64,000 nucleotides of DNA, from assembly GCF_003171515.1 (NCBI RefSeq), contig NC_089390.1, positions 3,100,001-3,164,000 on the forward strand, written 5' to 3'. The notes beneath the pieces were generated by a model that did not search any database, was not told where the DNA came from, and was given only the letters and a program-made list of their open reading frames with translations. Positions 61,091 through 64,000 of this stretch are shown one piece after another. Source of the DNA: Pyrenophora tritici-repentis (taxonomy: Eukaryota; Ascomycota; Dothideomycetes; Pleosporales; Pleosporaceae). Every line of letters begins with the position of its first letter. The first letter of the stretch is position 1. The translations under genes were made by a program, and so were the position numbers.

Positions 61091-64000
61091 TAGCATAGTT
61101 GTGGATTATCAGAGGCCTGGCCACTTTCTACTGTCCTTTGACAATGGAATTACCAACAAAGATGCCAATATCTAACACCATGGTCCCCAGGATGAACAAT
61201 GGACATATTATGCGATTATGTAGGCAGCCCCTTGCTCATAGATGCCCGTTGATTGTGGATATGTTTGCAGCTCGTGCTAAGTGAGTTGCAGTCCTCGAAA
61301 TAAAGCAAAACGATGCGGAAGCTACACGAAACTTGTCAGCTTCTCAGCTGCACAAAGCAGGAGGTCACGAGCTGTATAACATGCTGACTACGCCCTTGCA
61401 TGTTGTGCAACCACACGACGCAATTCCTTTACAACCCCATGAGGCATAGTTCAATACAACGTCCTGTACGTAAGCCGCTTTAAAACCCCGAAGACACAAC
61501 GCTACTGCATGGCAACGCTTGAAATAGTAAACGACTAGAAGGGTGTTCGCATGCGCAGTGCATGCAGTTCACGTCCTAGGAATAAATGGATAAGGGATAG
61601 ATGGGCACATACGAGGGGTCTGTTTCGACGCTGCCGATACCGATGTCGATAGCGCATCCGTTGATGGAATCTGGAAGTGCTATCGAGAGAGGGGAAGATG
61701 ATGGGGCGCAAAATGGTTGATGGCGGGGTGATGGTATTGCAGGCGCTTATGCGAAGTGATAGCGCTGAGGACAAGACCAGCGGACAGGCACGTGGAGGAG
61801 CGATGGAACCTGTTTGATGGGTTGCTCCGGATCGAGATTTGGTGCGATGTTGCTAGTCGGGCTACTGGCAAGACTGATGCGTACTGGTAGGTACCCATGG
61901 TGGTGACGTATTTGACGCCGTGATGTTGCGAGTTGTGGTCTGAGGGTGTAATACTTGACGTTGGCAAGACGCCAACATGCATCTCAGTAATAACTTGCAC
62001 GTGGGCCGTCCTGCTTTGCCGAAGAACATGTGCAAATGTCGTCGCTTTTGGTGGACACGGCCAACGACGCCAGACGGAGAGTAAGTTGGCATTCACACTT
62101 TTGCAGCCCGAGCCCACCCTCCAGAGCAAAACAAGAGACACAGCTGACTGCGCCCACGACGGCCAAGACCGGGCCTCTCATTCGTCAATGTTGGGGAGTG
62201 GAAAGGCCATCGGGCGCATAGACGTGGCATGTCTCTGTCGGCCATGTCTACCCCTCCACACAAGCCCTCACCACACTGCAGCCAGCGCTTGCGTACCACA
62301 CAGGTGACTGAGAGGCTTCGGCGGATTCCGAAGAAGACAGGTAGGCGGAATCTCGATGCTCACACAGCATGAATGATGTGGCGGCATGGGCCGACGGCGA
62401 TGTTGTGACCAAAGTCTCCGACGTACCCCTCATGTCGATAATATGTATGGATAATAACATTTGCTTCGGTCCCAAGCAGCCAGGAAGATGGTTGGAAGTG
62501 GCCTCACGGTGACATAGGCAAAGGCGGTGGCGGTACTCGCCGAGTCCAAGTGCGGGGTACAATGCACGGGGTGGAGTTGCGAGGTGCAGGCGGGGCGCAC
62601 CTTTCGTCATGACGGCCGAGTTCGCTTCGCTTGCTTGGTTGAGGGAGTTGCCGGGGTGTGTGCGCAAAGACGACGGTTCATGCACCTTCGCACCGGCCAC
62701 GCGTTTCGAAACACCGACCAGTGCCAGTACCAACCGTGGTTGGGGGACGAGGCCCGTGTCGGAAGTCCAGGCTTGCATGAACTGCAGGTAGAGTGCGAGT
62801 GCAAGTGCAAGTGCAAAATCAAGTTCACGGGGTGTCAGTGTACCCCGGACCCGCTCCTGAGTGCGCTCCCATGGGATTTCAGGCAGAGCTGCCTATATAA
62901 GTACGGTACGTACTCGCCCATGGAGTGGTCGTAGCACCAGATACGACCCGCTGGGACGGAGTAGAGTCCTGAAGTAGACATGTTTGCTGGGTCCGCCCGC
63001 TGGAAGGTCATCTGCAAGCGTCGTGGGACCATGGCCAGGTACGTAGGTAGATATTGTACCTGCAAGCCTAGGCGATTTGCATAGTGAATGCACTCGACGC
63101 CAATGCCGTCTAACGGGCACACTCCAGCTGGTGACACGCGCCATGTTGCCCAGGTGCGCAGTAGCGGAAGCCCGTAGTCTCTGGAATTCGCCGTCAAGAC
63201 AGGTTGTGAAACCTCATGCCTCTCCGGGGGGGAGGCGGGGGCTGCTCGGTGCCTGTCGATCGCAAAACGCAATGATGCAGCCTGCGACATCAAACAAACT
63301 GCTGCCTGTCCACCGGGTAAGGATGCCCTGGACACGCGGCTGACAATATAACCGGCCCAGGGGACTGCGACGCCTCCTAATCTCCACGCCGCACCAAGCC
63401 AAGGGAGGAGGGAGAGGGGGAGGGAGGCTGAAATGGGCGGGAGCGGAAAGTAGAGCCGCATAGGTGGCCTCTGGAACCACTTTCTCTTGTCTCGCCGTAC
63501 GGACCGTTTAGCAGTCCGCTCATTCGTTATTGCTGCCCAACTTTGGTTGCGCCCAGCATCTTGCGAGACGAACATGTCATGTCCATTGTCGCAACACTCT
63601 ATCAACACGCTTTGAGCTGCTCTTGGGGAAAGTCTTCCTTTCCCCATGCCTCAGCCTTTACCACACAAGGCAACCACAAAACGGCCTGTGCACCACATGC
63701 TCCGGACTATCATGACCGCCATTTTTCGCGCACCCGGGTTAAAAGGGTACTGGTACGCTGATGCCATCGTACCGCCGGTATTGGCGTGGCCAGGTCTTTC
63801 CGCCACCGCCACTATCACGGGCAAAAAGCAAAAGCAAGCAAGCACTTTGCTTCTTTCGCCGCACATGCAGCAGACTTGTATGCGCAGCGCCTCTTCTATG
63901 GTAAGGCTGAGCAATAAGCAGACGCGGCCAATCATTTGGTGGCAACCGACCTGCAAGCGCTGGTTGGCTGTAACGCCTTCTGCTGATTCACAACATGACT
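61091..64000. other. About 2.9 kb without a convincing gene
   Basis: Several open frames exist, the longest on the minus strand at 62835-63647 (270 codons), but none has recognisable domains, clear splice sites or protein-like composition. A short imperfect GTGCAA/GTGCGA repeat lies at 62791-62816. The right end may be the promoter or leader of a gene outside the window. Confidence 0.45.
62791..62816. repeat. GTGCAA-type hexanucleotide repeat
   Basis: About four imperfect copies of GTGC(A/G)A occur in tandem in a non-coding context. Confidence 0.75.

Noticed and set aside
62835..63647. 270-codon minus-strand open frame near the right end
   Set aside because: Its composition and motifs are not protein-like, there are no recognisable domains, and it lies in GC-rich sequence where chance frames are long.

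Overview
The window looks like a piece of a filamentous ascomycete nuclear genome, most likely Pezizomycotina and plausibly a Dothideomycete of the Pleosporales; the lineage is an inference from family content, not a measurement. Supporting it: protein-coding genes on both strands about every 2-3 kb, mostly short introns (about 41-70 bp) with GT...AG ends and CTAAC/CTGAC-like branch sites, no operons, and families such as DUF3824, Whi2-like and Lyc1-like proteins. All gene models are my own splicing by eye; exon sums divisible by three and restored family motifs were the checks used. I found no tRNA, rRNA or CRISPR array.

Left part (1-22 kb): the C-terminal exon of a rhodopsin-like integral membrane protein; a five-exon gene for a cellular reverse transcriptase of the rvt type (1754-4915), which carries a near-perfect copy of the histone H3 N-terminal tail and is the most striking object here; a short inverted-repeat element (MITE) just downstream; a DUF3824 RS-rich protein; degenerate tandem repeats; an F-box-like protein; a secreted AA12 sugar dehydrogenase-like protein; a gene-poor 3.4 kb; and a 1,112-aa disordered protein.

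Middle part (22-48 kb): housekeeping and metabolic genes. These are the ABC-F protein Gcn20, a Whi2-like BTB protein, S-adenosylhomocysteine hydrolase, a phenylalanine/tyrosine/phenylacetate catabolic group (homogentisate dioxygenase and fumarylacetoacetase transcribed divergently from one short promoter, followed by a CYP504-like P450), a MAPEG protein, ARF1 GTPase, a Mob2-like kinase activator divergent with the Paf1-complex subunit Leo1, a 3-hydroxyisobutyrate-dehydrogenase-like enzyme and threonine synthase.

Right part (48-64 kb): a Lyc1-like lysine acetyltransferase, an RNF216-like RBR ubiquitin ligase with two SUMO-interaction motifs and a possible dual C-terminus, a Rev7/Mad2B HORMA protein with a long acidic insertion, a second copy of the MITE in the Rev7 upstream region, importin-9/Kap114, a probable decayed gene, and about 3 kb without convincing genes.
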